A stretch of 64,000 bases of DNA. It comes from Streptomyces seoulensis (GTDB taxonomy: Bacteria > Actinomycetota > Actinomycetes > Streptomycetales > Streptomycetaceae). Below, piece after piece: positions 45,041 to 56,733 of this stretch. The first letter of the stretch is position 1. Each line of letters opens with the position of its first letter. The notes beneath the pieces were generated by a model that saw only the letters and a list, made by a program, of their open reading frames with translations, had not been told where the DNA came from and did not search any database. The stretch spans positions 1,240,001 through 1,304,000 of the forward strand of contig CP054936.1 of the NCBI GenBank assembly GCA_013364255.1, read 5' to 3'. A program made the translations under genes and the position numbers.

Positions 45041-45126
45041 CCGCCGAGAACGTCGTCGGCCTGATCGCGGCCGTCGCCCTGCTGGGCTATCTCGTCCTCG
45101 CCCTGCTCTTCCCGGAGAGGTTCTGA
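45037..45126 (+). CDS. kdpF: KdpF, small subunit of the potassium-transporting ATPase
   Basis: The product is 29 residues ([29 protein letters not shown]), one membrane helix ending in the FPERF tail typical of KdpF. It stabilises the KdpABC complex. GTG start overlapping the upstream peptide gene; kdpA begins eight bases after its stop. Confidence 0.92.
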   Translation: MTAENVVGLIAAVALLGYLVLALLFPERF

Positions 45127-45134
45127 GCGCCGAC

Positions 45135-46795
45135 ATGGGTCCCGTCACGGCAGGCGTGCTCCAACTGCTCGCCCTCATCGGCGCACTCGCGCTGGTCCAC
45201 CTACCCGCCGGCGCCTACATGGCCCGGGTCTACTCCTCACCACGCCATCTGCGGGTGGAGAAGTGGCTCTACCGGGGCATCGGCGCCGATCCCGACGCCC
45301 AGATGACCTGGCCGGCGTATCTGCGCGCCGTCCTCGCCTTCTCGGCCGTGGGCGTCCTCCTCCTCTACCTGCTCCAGCGGCTCCAGGGCGTCCTGCCCGG
45401 CTCGCTGGGCTTCTCCTCGGTCGATCCGGCGCAGTCGTTCAACACGGCCGTGTCGTTCGTGACGAACACCAACTGGCAGTCGTACTACGGCGAACAGACC
45501 ATGGGGCACGTCGTGCAGACGGCCGGTCTCGCCGTGCAGAACTTCGTCTCCGCGGCCGTCGGCATGGCCGTCGCGGTCGCGCTGGTCCGCGGCTTCGCCC
45601 GCTCCCGCACCGGCGAACTCGGCAACTTCTGGGCCGACCTGGTGCGCGGCACCCTGCGCATCCTGGTGCCGGTCGCCGCCCTCGCGGCGGTGGTGCTGGT
45701 CGCCTGCGGCGCGATCCAGAACTTCTCCGGCATCCACGAGGTCGGCCAGTTCATGGGCGGCTCCCAGCAGTGGAACGGGGGCGCGGTGGCGTCCCAGGAG
45801 GCCATCAAGGAACTGGGCACCAACGGCGGCGGCTACTTCAACGCCAACAGCGCCCACCCCTTCGAGAACCCCACCCCCTTCAGCAACCTGCTGGAGATCT
45901 TCCTCATCCTGGTGATCCCGTTCTCGCTGACCCGCACCTTCGGCCTGATGGTCGGCAACGTGCGGCAGGGCTACGCGATCCTCTCCACGATGGCCACCAT
46001 CTGGGTCGGTTTCGTCGCGCTGATGATGTGGACCGAGTTCGCCCACCACGGACCGGCGCTCCAGGCGGCGGGCGCGGCCATGGAGGGCAAGGAGGTCCGG
46101 TTCGGCGTCGGCGGCTCGTCCCTGTTCGCGGTGTCCACGACGCTGACCTCGACGGGCGCGGTGGACTCCTTCCACTCCTCCTTCACCGGCCTCGGCGGCG
46201 GGATCGCCATGCTCGGGATGATGCTCGGCGAGATCGCGCCCGGCGGCACCGGCTCCGGCCTCTACGGCATGCTGATCATGGCCGTGATCGCGGTGTTCAT
46301 CGCCGGCCTGATGGTCGGCCGCACCCCCGAGTACCTGGGCAAGAAGATCGGCGGCCGGGAGATGAAGCTCGCCGCCTGCTACCTCCTGGTCACCCCCACC
46401 CTGGTCCTGGTGTGCACCGCCGCCTCCATGGCGCTGCCCACCCCGCCGCACTCCATGCTCAACTCCGGCGCGCACGGCTTCTCCGAGATCCTGTACGCCT
46501 TCACCTCCGCGGCCAACAACAACGGCTCGGCCTTCGCCGGGCTGAACGCCGACACCGACTGGTTCAACACCATGACGGGTCTGGCCATGCTGCTCGGCCG
46601 CTTCCTGCCGATGGTGTTCGTGCTGGCGCTGGCCGGCTCGCTGGCCCGGCAGCAGCCCGTACCGGTCACCGCCGGCACCCTGCGCACCGAGAAGCCGCTG
46701 TTCGCCGGCCTGCTGGTGGGCGCGATCCTGATCATCACCGGTCTCACCTACTTCCCGGCCCTCGCGCTGGGACCGCTCGCCGAAGGGCTGGCGTG

Positions 46796-46796
<1 letters not shown>
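45135..46796 (+). CDS. kdpA: KdpA, potassium-binding channel subunit
   Basis: The product is 553 residues with about ten membrane helices. Selectivity-filter regions are recognisable, notably [22 protein letters not shown] and [15 protein letters not shown]. KdpA takes K+ at high affinity from outside and passes it to KdpB. Its TGA overlaps the ATG of kdpB (ATGA overlap at 46794-46798 read as TGATG). No kdpD/kdpE sensor genes follow, so control must come from elsewhere. Confidence 0.97.
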
Positions 46797-48928
<2,132 letters not shown>

Positions 48929-48933
48929 TCGCC

Positions 48934-49602
48934 ATGAACACTTCCGTCACGAACACCGCCCGGCTGCTCGGCGCGGGTCTGCGGGCCCTGCTCGTGCTGA
49001 CCCTGGTGACCGGCGTCGTCTACCCGCTGGTCGTCACCGGCATCGCCCAGGCCCTGTTCCCCGGCCGGGCGAACGGCTCCGAGATCAGGGCGGACGGCAG
49101 GGTCGTGGGCTCGTCCCTGATCGGACAGCCGTACGACCTGCCGCCGGCGAAGGGACAGCAGGCGCCGCGGCCCGATCTCAAATGGTTCCAGGGCCGGCCG
49201 GCGAACGGGCTCGGCGCCAACAGCGTCAACACGCGATACCACCTGATCCTGTCCGGCGCCACCAACCTGGCCGCCGACAGCAAGGCGCTGCTCCAGCAGG
49301 TCCGGGACGCCAAGGCCGCCGTCGTCAGGGACAACTCCGTACCCGGCTACACCGTCGAGCCGTCCGACGTGCCCGCGGACGCGGTGACCTCCTCCGGCTC
49401 CGGACTCGACCCCGACATCTCCCCGGCCTACGCCGCCCTCCAGACGCACCGGGTCGCCGCCGAGAACCGCCTGCCGCTTGCCCGGGTGCGGCAGCTGGTC
49501 GAGGACCACACCACCGGCCGCACCCTCGGCTTCCTGGGCGAGCCGAGGGTGAACGTCCTCGAACTCAACACCGCGCTCAAGGACCTGGCGGCCAAGGGCT
49601 GA
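48934..49602 (+). CDS. kdpC: KdpC, accessory subunit of the potassium ATPase
   Basis: The product is 222 residues: one N-terminal membrane helix (ALLVLTLVTGVVYPLVVTGIAQALFP) and an external domain with the KdpC stretches GSSLIGQPY, WFQGRPA, SGSGLDPDISPAYA and RLPLARVRQLVEDHT. It raises the affinity of the pump for its substrates. Last gene of the kdp operon. Confidence 0.96.
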   Translation: MNTSVTNTARLLGAGLRALLVLTLVTGVVYPLVVTGIAQALFPGRANGSEIRADGRVVGSSLIGQPYDLPPAKGQQAPRPDLKWFQGRPANGLGANSVNTRYHLILSGATNLAADSKALLQQVRDAKAAVVRDNSVPGYTVEPSDVPADAVTSSGSGLDPDISPAYAALQTHRVAAENRLPLARVRQLVEDHTTGRTLGFLGEPRVNVLELNTALKDLAAKG

Positions 49603-49636
49603 CGGCGCAGCCCGGCGAGGACCAGCGCCCCGCGGG

Positions 49637-50797
49637 TCAGCGCACGCGCCGCAGGGCGTCGGGCGTGAGGTCGGCCGGCGTGGGATAGCCGTCCACGGCC
49701 ATCAGCAGATCGGCCTCGGCGAGCAGCGAGCGCAGCACGTGCACGATGCCGTCGGCGCCGCCGAGGGCCGCCCCGTAGACGTAGGGGCGGCCGACGCCCA
49801 CCGCGGTGGCGCCCAGTGCGAGCGCCTTGACCACGTCGGCCCCGGTGCGCACCCCGGAGTCGAACAGCACCGGCAGGCCGTCGGCGGCGGCCACCACGCC
49901 GGGCAGCGCGTCCAGCGCCGGCAGGCCCCCGTCGGCCTGCCGGCCGCCGTGGTTGGAGCAGTAGACGCCGTCCACGCCGCCGTCCCGGGCGCGGCGGACG
50001 TCGTCGGGGTGGCAGATGCCCTTGAGGATCAGCGGCAGATCGGTCATCGACCGCAGCCAGGACAGGTCGTCCCAGGTGAGCGGGTTGCCGAAGGTCAGCG
50101 CCCAGTGCAGTACGGCGGCCTGCGGATCGTCCTCGGGAGCCTTGGCGAGGCGGGAGCGGAAGACCGGGTCGGAGAAGTAGTTGGCCAGGCAGTGGCCGCG
50201 CAGCTGGGGGAAGTTGGCGGTCGTCAGGTCGCGCGGCCGCCAGCCGGTGATCCAGGTGTCCAGGGTGACCACGATGCCCTGGAACCCGGCGGCCTCCGCC
50301 CGGCGCACCAGGCTCTCGGCCACCTCCCGGTCGGTGGGGGTGTAGAGCTGGAAGAAGCCGGGCGTGCCGCCGAACTCGGCGGCCACCTCCTCCAGCGGAT
50401 CGACCGTGAGGGTGGAGGCGACCATCGGCACGCCGGTGCGGGCGGTGGCGCGGGCGGTGGCCAGGTCGCCGTGGCCGTCCGGCGCGCACAGCCCGATCAC
50501 CCCGACCGGCGCCATGAACAGCGGGGTGGCCAGGCGCAGGCCGAACAGCTCGACGGACAGGTCGCGTTCGGTGGGGCTGACCATCATGCGCGGCATGAGG
50601 CCCCACCCCTCGAACGCGGCGACGTTGGCCCGCTGGGTGCGCTCGTCGCCCGCGCCGCCCGCCACGTAGGAGCGCACCGACGGCGCCATCGCCGCCTGGG
50701 CCCGGGGCTCCAGATCGCGGTAGGTCATCGGCAGGCCCGGCACCACACCGCGCAGCCCGTCGAGGTAGATCTCGTTCTGGTAGTCGGCGAAAGCCAT
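49637..50797 (-). CDS. FMN-dependent alpha-hydroxy-acid oxidase/dehydrogenase
   Basis: The product is 386 residues from ATG 50797, which follows GAGGAG; ATG 50818 is less likely. The active-site segment [32 protein letters not shown] carries the Lys, His and Arg conserved in glycolate/lactate oxidases, and the FMN site is in [21 protein letters not shown]. It oxidises a 2-hydroxy acid to the 2-keto acid; the natural substrate (lactate, mandelate or other) is not readable. Divergent from an Lrp/AsnC-type gene that may sense the acid or a related amino acid. Confidence 0.94.
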   Translation of the reverse strand: MAFADYQNEIYLDGLRGVVPGLPMTYRDLEPRAQAAMAPSVRSYVAGGAGDERTQRANVAAFEGWGLMPRMMVSPTERDLSVELFGLRLATPLFMAPVGVIGLCAPDGHGDLATARATARTGVPMVASTLTVDPLEEVAAEFGGTPGFFQLYTPTDREVAESLVRRAEAAGFQGIVVTLDTWITGWRPRDLTTANFPQLRGHCLANYFSDPVFRSRLAKAPEDDPQAAVLHWALTFGNPLTWDDLSWLRSMTDLPLILKGICHPDDVRRARDGGVDGVYCSNHGGRQADGGLPALDALPGVVAAADGLPVLFDSGVRTGADVVKALALGATAVGVGRPYVYGAALGGADGIVHVLRSLLAEADLLMAVDGYPTPADLTPDALRRVR

Positions 50798-50941
50798 GCC
50801 CCGCTCCTCCGGCGTCACATCGGTCCCGGTCCGCCCGGCGCGGACCCCACGGGCCCGGTCCGACAGGCCCGAGCCCTAGAGTGGGAGATGAAGCCCCCGA
50901 TGCCGCCCAGACGCAGGATTCTCGCCCCGGAGAGGGCCCGG

Positions 50942-52015
50942 ATGCAGGAAACGGCGAAGCCGCTCAGCGAGGACGACCTGGCGCTGATCCACGCCCTGCA
51001 ACTGCGCCCCAGGGCCTCATGGACCGAACTCGGCCGCGTCCTCGCGGTGGACCCGGTGACCGTCGCCCGGCGCTTCGCCCGGCTGAACGGGCAGGGCGCC
51101 GCCTGGGTCGGCCTCTCGCCGGGGGCGCGCCTGTTCGAACAGGTCCGTGCCGCCTTCGTCGAGATCGACTGCGCCCCCGGCGCCGCCGCCCGCACCGCCG
51201 CCGCCCTCGCGGCGCACCCGCACCTGCTCACCCTCGAACGGTCCGCCGCGGGCCACGACATCCTCGCCACGATCGCCACCGCCGACCTGCCCGCGCTCTC
51301 GCGCTACACCCTCGACGTGCTGCCCCGGGTCACGGGGATCACGGCGGTACGGGTCAGGATCGTCACCCACATGTTCACCGAGGGCGGCCGCTGGCGCATC
51401 GCCGCCCTCGAACCCGGCCAGCGCAGCCGGCTGACCGCCCCGCCCGCCGCCGGACCGCCCCGCCCCGGCCACCGCGGCATCACCGCGTTCGACCGGGCGC
51501 TGCTGGCCCGCCTGGCCCACGACGGCCGCGCCTCCTACCAGAGCCTCGCCACCGCACTCGGCGTCAGCCTCTCCAGCGCCCGGCGCCGGGTGGAGCGACT
51601 CGTCCGCCTGGACCTGCTGCGCTTCCGCTGCGACTTCGCCCGGCCGCTCGGCGGCTGGCCGGTCGCCGTCACCTTCCGGGCCAGGGCCGCGCCCACCGAG
51701 CTGCCCGAGATCGGCCACGCCCTGGTCCGGCGGCCCGAGACCCGCAACTGCGCGGCGGTCACCGGCCCGGACAACCTCGTCCTTCAGGCCAGCCTCCACT
51801 GCGTGGAGGACGTGCCGCGCTTGGAGACGCAGCTGGCGGCCGCCCACCCGGGCCTGGACATCGTCGACCGGACCATCACCCTGCGCCACGACAAACTCCT
51901 GGGCCGGCTGCTCGACCCGCACGGCCGGTCCGTGGGCGTGGTCCCACCGGACGTCTGGGCGGAACCGGGAGGCGCGGGGGACCTGGCCGGCGCGGACGAC
52001 ATGGACGTACCGTAA
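50942..52015 (+). CDS. Lrp/AsnC-family transcriptional regulator, tandem form
   Basis: The product is 357 residues from ATG 50942, which follows GGAGAGG; ATG 50888 would add 18 residues. It contains two Lrp-type units: helix-turn-helix LSEDDLALIHALQLRPRASWTELGRVLAVDPVTVARRFARL with its RAM-like domain, then a second FDRALLARLAHDGRASYQSLATALGVSLSSARRRVERLVRL with another sensing domain. This double layout is common in actinobacteria. It probably controls the divergent hydroxy-acid oxidase and possibly the acyl-CoA dehydrogenase 71 bases downstream. Confidence 0.9.
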   Translation: MQETAKPLSEDDLALIHALQLRPRASWTELGRVLAVDPVTVARRFARLNGQGAAWVGLSPGARLFEQVRAAFVEIDCAPGAAARTAAALAAHPHLLTLERSAAGHDILATIATADLPALSRYTLDVLPRVTGITAVRVRIVTHMFTEGGRWRIAALEPGQRSRLTAPPAAGPPRPGHRGITAFDRALLARLAHDGRASYQSLATALGVSLSSARRRVERLVRLDLLRFRCDFARPLGGWPVAVTFRARAAPTELPEIGHALVRRPETRNCAAVTGPDNLVLQASLHCVEDVPRLETQLAAAHPGLDIVDRTITLRHDKLLGRLLDPHGRSVGVVPPDVWAEPGGAGDLAGADDMDVP

Positions 52016-52086
52016 GCGACCGCTTAGTATCCCTGGGGGAAGCACCCGCCCGTCCGACCGCCCCCCGAGAAGCCGAGAAGAGAACC

Positions 52087-53883
52087 ATGGCCTCCCTGCT
52101 GCTGTCCCGTCGTGATCTCGACTTCCTGCTGTACGAGTGGCTCGACGTGGAATCCCTCACCGCGCACCCCCGCTTCGCCGACCACTCGCGGGAGACCTTC
52201 GACGCGGCGCTGGACCTCAGCGAGACGATCGCCACCCGGCACTTCGCCCCGCACAACAAGAAGAACGACGCCGAGGAACCGCGCTTCGACGGCACCCGGG
52301 TGCACATCATCCCGGAGGTGCGGGAGGCCCTGCGCGTCTTCGCCGACGCCGGACTGATCGGCGGCGCCATGGACGCCGAGGTGGGCGGCATGCAGCTGCC
52401 CGGCGTGGTGGCCGACGCCTGCTTCGCCTGGTTCCAGGCCGCCAACGTGGGCACCGCCGCCTACCCGTTCCTCACCGTCGGCAACGCCAACCTGCTGCTC
52501 GCCCACGGCAGCGCGCCCCAGGTCGACACGTATGTCCGCCCCATGGTCGAGGGCCGCTTCACCGGCACCATGTGCCTCTCCGAGCCGCAGGCGGGCTCCT
52601 CGCTCGCCGATGTGCGCACCCGCGCCGAACCGGCGGCCGACGGCTCCTACCGGCTGTTCGGCAACAAGATGTGGATCTCGGGCGGCGACCACGAGCTGAC
52701 CGAGAACATCGTCCACCTCGTTCTGGCCAGGATCCCCGGCGGCCCGCCCGGGGTGAAGGGCCTGTCGCTGTTCATCGTCCCCAAGTACCTGGTCGAGCCC
52801 GACGGCACGCTCGGGGAGCGCAACGACGTCGTCCTGGCCGGCCTCAACCACAAGATGGGCTACCGCGGCACGACCAACACCCTGCTCAACTTCGGCGAGG
52901 GCGCGTTCCGCCCCGGCGGCGCCCCCGGAGCCGTCGGCCACCTGGTCGGAGAGCCGCACCGCGGACTGTCCTACATGTTCCACATGATGAACGAGGCCCG
53001 GATCGGCGTCGGTCTCGGCGCCACGGCGCTCGGCTACACCGGCTACCTGCACGCCCTGGACTACGCGCGCACCCGGCCCCAGGGCCGCCCGCTCACCGGC
53101 AAGGACGCCACCGCTCCCCAGGTGCCGATCATCGAGCACGCGGACGTGCGGCGCATGCTGCTGGCCCAGAAGTCGTACGTGGAAGGCGCGTTGGCGCTGA
53201 TCCTGTACTGCGGGCGGCTGCTGGACGAGCAGCGCACGGCGGCCTCGGCCGAAGAGCGCGACCGGGCCCGTACCCTGCTCGACGTCCTCACCCCGATCGC
53301 CAAGAGCTGGCCCTCCCAGTGGTGCCTGGAGGCCAACAGCCTGGCCATCCAGGTGCACGGGGGCTACGGCTACACCCGCGAGTACGACGTCGAGCAGTTC
53401 TACCGCGACAACCGCCTCAACCCCATCCACGAGGGCACGCACGGCATCCACGGCCTCGACCTGCTCGGCCGCAAGGTCGTCGCGGACGGCGGCGCGGGCC
53501 TCGGCCTGCTCGCGCGGACCGTCTCCGCCACGACCGCCCGGGCCGCCGCCGCGCAGGGCGAACTCGCCGCGTTCGGCGCGCAGCTGGACGCCGCGATCGC
53601 CCAAGTCATCGCCGTGACGGGCCGGTTGTGGGCCGACGGCGATCCGCAGACCGCCCTCGCCAACGCCTCGGTCTACCTGGAGGCCGTGGGCCACACCGTG
53701 CTCGCCTGGATCTGGCTGGAGCAACTGCTCGCGGCCGACGGACACGACGGCGACTTCCACGAGGGCAAGCGGCAGGCCGGACGCTACTTCTTCCGCTACG
53801 AACTCCCGCGCACCGGACCGCAGTTCGCCCTGCTGGAGAGCCTGGACCGCACCACCCTCGACATGAACCCCGACCACTTCTGA
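52087..53883 (+). CDS. Acyl-CoA dehydrogenase (long form)
   Basis: The product is 598 residues, longer than the ~380 of simple members, with a helical N-terminal extension and a C-terminal domain (FAALxAQLDAAIAQVIAVTGR region) as in the FadE5-like class. Flavin and substrate motifs include GTMCLSEPQAGSSLADVRTRA, KMWISGGDHEL and VHGGYGYTREYDVEQFYRDNRLNPIHEGTHGI, where Glu of HEGT is the expected base. It introduces a trans-2 double bond into acyl-CoA with FAD in fatty-acid breakdown. It follows the Lrp-type gene and ends in a strong terminator. Confidence 0.95.
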   Translation: MASLLLSRRDLDFLLYEWLDVESLTAHPRFADHSRETFDAALDLSETIATRHFAPHNKKNDAEEPRFDGTRVHIIPEVREALRVFADAGLIGGAMDAEVGGMQLPGVVADACFAWFQAANVGTAAYPFLTVGNANLLLAHGSAPQVDTYVRPMVEGRFTGTMCLSEPQAGSSLADVRTRAEPAADGSYRLFGNKMWISGGDHELTENIVHLVLARIPGGPPGVKGLSLFIVPKYLVEPDGTLGERNDVVLAGLNHKMGYRGTTNTLLNFGEGAFRPGGAPGAVGHLVGEPHRGLSYMFHMMNEARIGVGLGATALGYTGYLHALDYARTRPQGRPLTGKDATAPQVPIIEHADVRRMLLAQKSYVEGALALILYCGRLLDEQRTAASAEERDRARTLLDVLTPIAKSWPSQWCLEANSLAIQVHGGYGYTREYDVEQFYRDNRLNPIHEGTHGIHGLDLLGRKVVADGGAGLGLLARTVSATTARAAAAQGELAAFGAQLDAAIAQVIAVTGRLWADGDPQTALANASVYLEAVGHTVLAWIWLEQLLAADGHDGDFHEGKRQAGRYFFRYELPRTGPQFALLESLDRTTLDMNPDHF

Positions 53884-53885
53884 CG

Positions 53886-53910
53886 GGGAGGGGGCGAAGA
53901 ACCCCCTCCC
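53886..53910 (+). terminator. Terminator hairpin after the acyl-CoA dehydrogenase gene
   Basis: Perfect 9-bp stem GGGAGGGGG / CCCCCTCCC with a 7-base loop, three bases after the stop. Confidence 0.8.
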
Positions 53911-54040
53911 ACCCGTAGTACTCCAGAGCTACCCCCAGGGTTGGCTCCGTGGAGGGACGCCGACGACACGGGGGCCTGCCTAGCGTCGGTGCGGTAGTCG
54001 CAGCAGTACTCAACTCCCGCACCGGAGGTCCAGGTCCGCC

Positions 54041-55072
54041 ATGGTGAACCGTCCCCGCACCCGCCGTCCGCGCCAGGCCGTCCAGGCCGCCCTCGCCGCG
54101 GTCCTGGTCGCCCTGCCGGTGACCGGGGCCGCCCGCCCGGCGGACGTTCCCGCGCCCGCGCCGACCGTGCGCGCCGCGCTGGGCACGGTCACCCCGGCCT
54201 CCCTGGCCGCCCGTTACGCCGCCACCCGGCAGGACGTCGAGGCGGCCGAGCGGATGGCCGCCGGGCACGGCGACGGGCGGCGGGCGGCCGCCCTGCGCGC
54301 CCTCACGGACACCGGACGGCACCTCCTCGCCTTCGACGGCCGCCACGGAGGCCGCAGCGTCGAGGTGTTCGGCGATCTCGCCCGGGCCGAGCGCGTCGCG
54401 GTGCTGGTGCCCGGCGCGGACACCACCGTCGACGACTCCTGGCGGCTGCGCGGCGCGGCCCGGGCGCTGGAACGCGAACTGCCCCCGGGCTCCGCCGTGG
54501 TGGCCTGGCTCGGCTACCGCACCCCGGCCACCGTCAGCCTGGCCGTGCTGAACGACCGGCGGGGCGCGAACGCAGCGAGCGCCCTGAGCGGGTTCGTCGG
54601 CGAGCTGACCCGGGCGCTGCCCCACGCCCGCACCAGTCTGGTCTGCCACTCCTACGGCACCGTGGTCTGCGCTCACGCCGCGGCCCGGGTGGACGCGGCG
54701 GACGTCGTGCTGTGCGGCAGCCCGGGCACCGGCTTCCCGGACGTCGGCTCCCTGCACACCCGCGCCACCGTGTGGGCCGGGCGGGGCGGCGACGACTGGA
54801 TCGGCGACGTGCCGCACGTGCGCTGGGGGCTCGGCTTCGCCGAGGTCGGCCTCGGCGCGGACCCGGTCTCCGCCGCCTTCGGGGCCCGGGTGTTCGACGC
54901 GGGCGACGGCGGCCACGCCGACTACTTCGAGCCCGGCTCGGTGTCCTTGCGGAACATCGCCCGGATCGTCGCGAACGGATCACCGGCGGGCGCGGCTCCG
55001 GCAGACCCGGTGGACGCGACCCCGAGTGGCACGGTTCCGACCGGCGCGGCCTCGGCGGCCGGGCACGCGTGA
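54041..55072 (+). CDS. Secreted alpha/beta hydrolase, DUF1023 type
   Basis: The product is 343 residues with a signal peptide (AVQAALAAVLVALPVTGAARPA). The hydrolase core has VAVLVPGADTTVDDSW and the nucleophile elbow VCHSYGTVVCAH (Ser in HSYGT), with a terminal GDGGHADYF holding the likely His. These features match the DUF1023 family of exported actinobacterial esterase-like proteins. The tail is Pro/Ala/Thr-rich. It overlaps the degraded acyltransferase gene that follows. Confidence 0.87.
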   Translation: MVNRPRTRRPRQAVQAALAAVLVALPVTGAARPADVPAPAPTVRAALGTVTPASLAARYAATRQDVEAAERMAAGHGDGRRAAALRALTDTGRHLLAFDGRHGGRSVEVFGDLARAERVAVLVPGADTTVDDSWRLRGAARALERELPPGSAVVAWLGYRTPATVSLAVLNDRRGANAASALSGFVGELTRALPHARTSLVCHSYGTVVCAHAAARVDAADVVLCGSPGTGFPDVGSLHTRATVWAGRGGDDWIGDVPHVRWGLGFAEVGLGADPVSAAFGARVFDAGDGGHADYFEPGSVSLRNIARIVANGSPAGAAPADPVDATPSGTVPTGAASAAGHA

Positions 55073-55520
55073 TCTCGTCCGGCGGATCGAGCGGGCGACC
55101 GATCCGGCCCGGGACCGGGGCCTGGACGGTCTGCGGGCCCGGGCCGTCGCGGGGGTCGTGCTCGGGCACTGGTTGGTGACCGCCCTGGTCATGGACAGCG
55201 GCACCCTGCACGGCGACAGCCCCCTGCGCTTCATGCCCCGCCTGGCCCCGGTCTCCTGGGTGTTCCAGACGCCGGCGGTCTTCTTCCTGGTGGCGGGGGA
55301 GGCCGGCGCGCGGAGTCACGCGTCGGCGTCCCGGTGTTCGCGGCGGCGCTGGCGGTGTACTGGGCGGTGTTCCGCATCTACGAGCGACGGCGGCCGAGCG
55401 GACGGGGCCGTGCGGGAAGGCGCGACGGCGACGACACCCGGCGCCGTGCGCCCCGGCCGCGCCCTCGGCGCCGCCGCCCGACCCGGCCGTACGCGGCGGC
55501 GCACGGCACGGATGAGGCGG
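55026..55520 (+). pseudogene. Collapsed membrane acyltransferase (acyltransferase-3-like) remnant
   Basis: A frame from about 55026 reads ERATDPARDRGLDGLRARAVAGVVLGHWLVTALVMDSG and PVSWVFQTPAVFFLVAGEAG, the start of a multi-helix acyltransferase. After about 55310 that frame degenerates, and a different frame reads VPVFAAALAVYWAVFRIYERRR, which looks like the last helix of the same kind of protein. Some 250 residues are missing and the ends are out of frame, so this is an internally deleted pseudogene. A family search of both pieces would settle it. Confidence 0.6.
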
Positions 55521-55524
55521 GCGG

Positions 55525-56733
55525 TCAGTCCTCCGGCGCGTACCTGTTGCGCGGGTGGGGCAGGCCGAGGCGGTCGCGGAGGGTGCCGGGGGCGTACGCG
55601 GTGCGGAAGGCACCGCGCCGGCGCAGCTCCGGCACCAGCCGCCGGGTGATCGCGCCGAGGTCGTGCGGCAGCGCGCCGGGGCGCAGCCGGAAGCCGTCGA
55701 GACCGGCGGCGTGCCAGTCGAGCAGCAGATCCGCCAGCTCACCGGGGGTGCCCGTGAAGAGCACGGCGTCCGAGGTGTACTCCGTGCCGTCCAGCGCGTC
55801 CAGGCGCTCCTTGCGCCGGGCGGCCGCGCCGGGCTCGTCGTCCAGGAACACCACCGCCTCGGCGAACCTGCGCAGCGGCCGGTCCCGTACGTTCCTGCCC
55901 ACCCGGGCCACGGCCCCGTCCACCTGCGCGAGCACCGCCCCCACGTCCACGCGGTCGGCCGGAGTGACGAAGACGACGTCGCTGCCGCGCGCCGCGAACT
56001 CGTACGGCGTCGACGCGTGGGCGAGGCTCGCCACCATCGGCTGCCCCTGCGGCGGACGCGGGGTGATCGAGGGGCCCTTGACGCTGAACCGGGCGCCCTC
56101 GAAGTCGACGTGGTGCAGTTTGGCGCCGTCCAGGAAGCGGCCCGTGGCCGTGTCCCGTATCTCCGCGTCGTCCTCCCAGCTGTCCCACAGCCGCCGGGCC
56201 ACCTCCACCACGTCGACCGCCTCCGCGAACAGCGGCCGCAGCCGCGCGGCGATCAGCTCCGGGTCGCGCAGGTCGTCGTCGGTCAGCTGCGGCGTGGTGC
56301 GGCGGCCGAAGTGGGCGGCGTCGGCGGCGCGCGAGGCGATCTGCGGACGCCAGCCGGCCCGGCCCTTGCTCGCGTGGTCGAGGGTGGCGATGCCCACGGC
56401 GACGTGGAACGGCTCGGTGTGCGTGACGTTGACCGTCGGGACCAGGCCGATGTGCCGGGTGAGCGGGGCGAGGAACGCGGCGAGCAGCACCGCGTCCAGG
56501 CTCCCTCTGACCTGGTCGGTCCGGTCGTCGGGGCGGTGCGGGGCGGCCGACTGCGGACCGAGGGCGTCCTCCAGGGTGACGAAGTCGAGCAGACCGCGCT
56601 CGGCCTCGGCGACCAGGTCCGCCCAGTACGCGGCGGTGAACAGGGCGCCGGGTGCTTCCTGGTCCCGCCAGGCGGCCGGATGCCAGCCGGCGCCGTCCAG
56701 GGCGACGGCGAGGTGCGGTGGACGGTCGTTCAC
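55525..56733 (-). CDS. LLM-class flavin-dependent oxidoreductase
   Basis: The product is 402 residues of the bacterial luciferase-like TIM-barrel fold. Characteristic stretches are LLDFVTLEDALGPQ, IGLVPTVNVTHTEPFHVAVGIATLDHASKGRAGW and the later PQGQPMVASLAHASTPYEFAARGSDVVFV. It probably uses FMNH2 from a separate reductase to oxygenate a small organic compound such as a sulfur- or nitrogen-containing substrate. The ATG overlaps the TGA of the upstream monooxygenase gene (ATGA). Third gene of the operon MFS - monooxygenase - this gene. Confidence 0.92.
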   Translation of the reverse strand: MNDRPPHLAVALDGAGWHPAAWRDQEAPGALFTAAYWADLVAEAERGLLDFVTLEDALGPQSAAPHRPDDRTDQVRGSLDAVLLAAFLAPLTRHIGLVPTVNVTHTEPFHVAVGIATLDHASKGRAGWRPQIASRAADAAHFGRRTTPQLTDDDLRDPELIAARLRPLFAEAVDVVEVARRLWDSWEDDAEIRDTATGRFLDGAKLHHVDFEGARFSVKGPSITPRPPQGQPMVASLAHASTPYEFAARGSDVVFVTPADRVDVGAVLAQVDGAVARVGRNVRDRPLRRFAEAVVFLDDEPGAAARRKERLDALDGTEYTSDAVLFTGTPGELADLLLDWHAAGLDGFRLRPGALPHDLGAITRRLVPELRRRGAFRTAYAPGTLRDRLGLPHPRNRYAPED

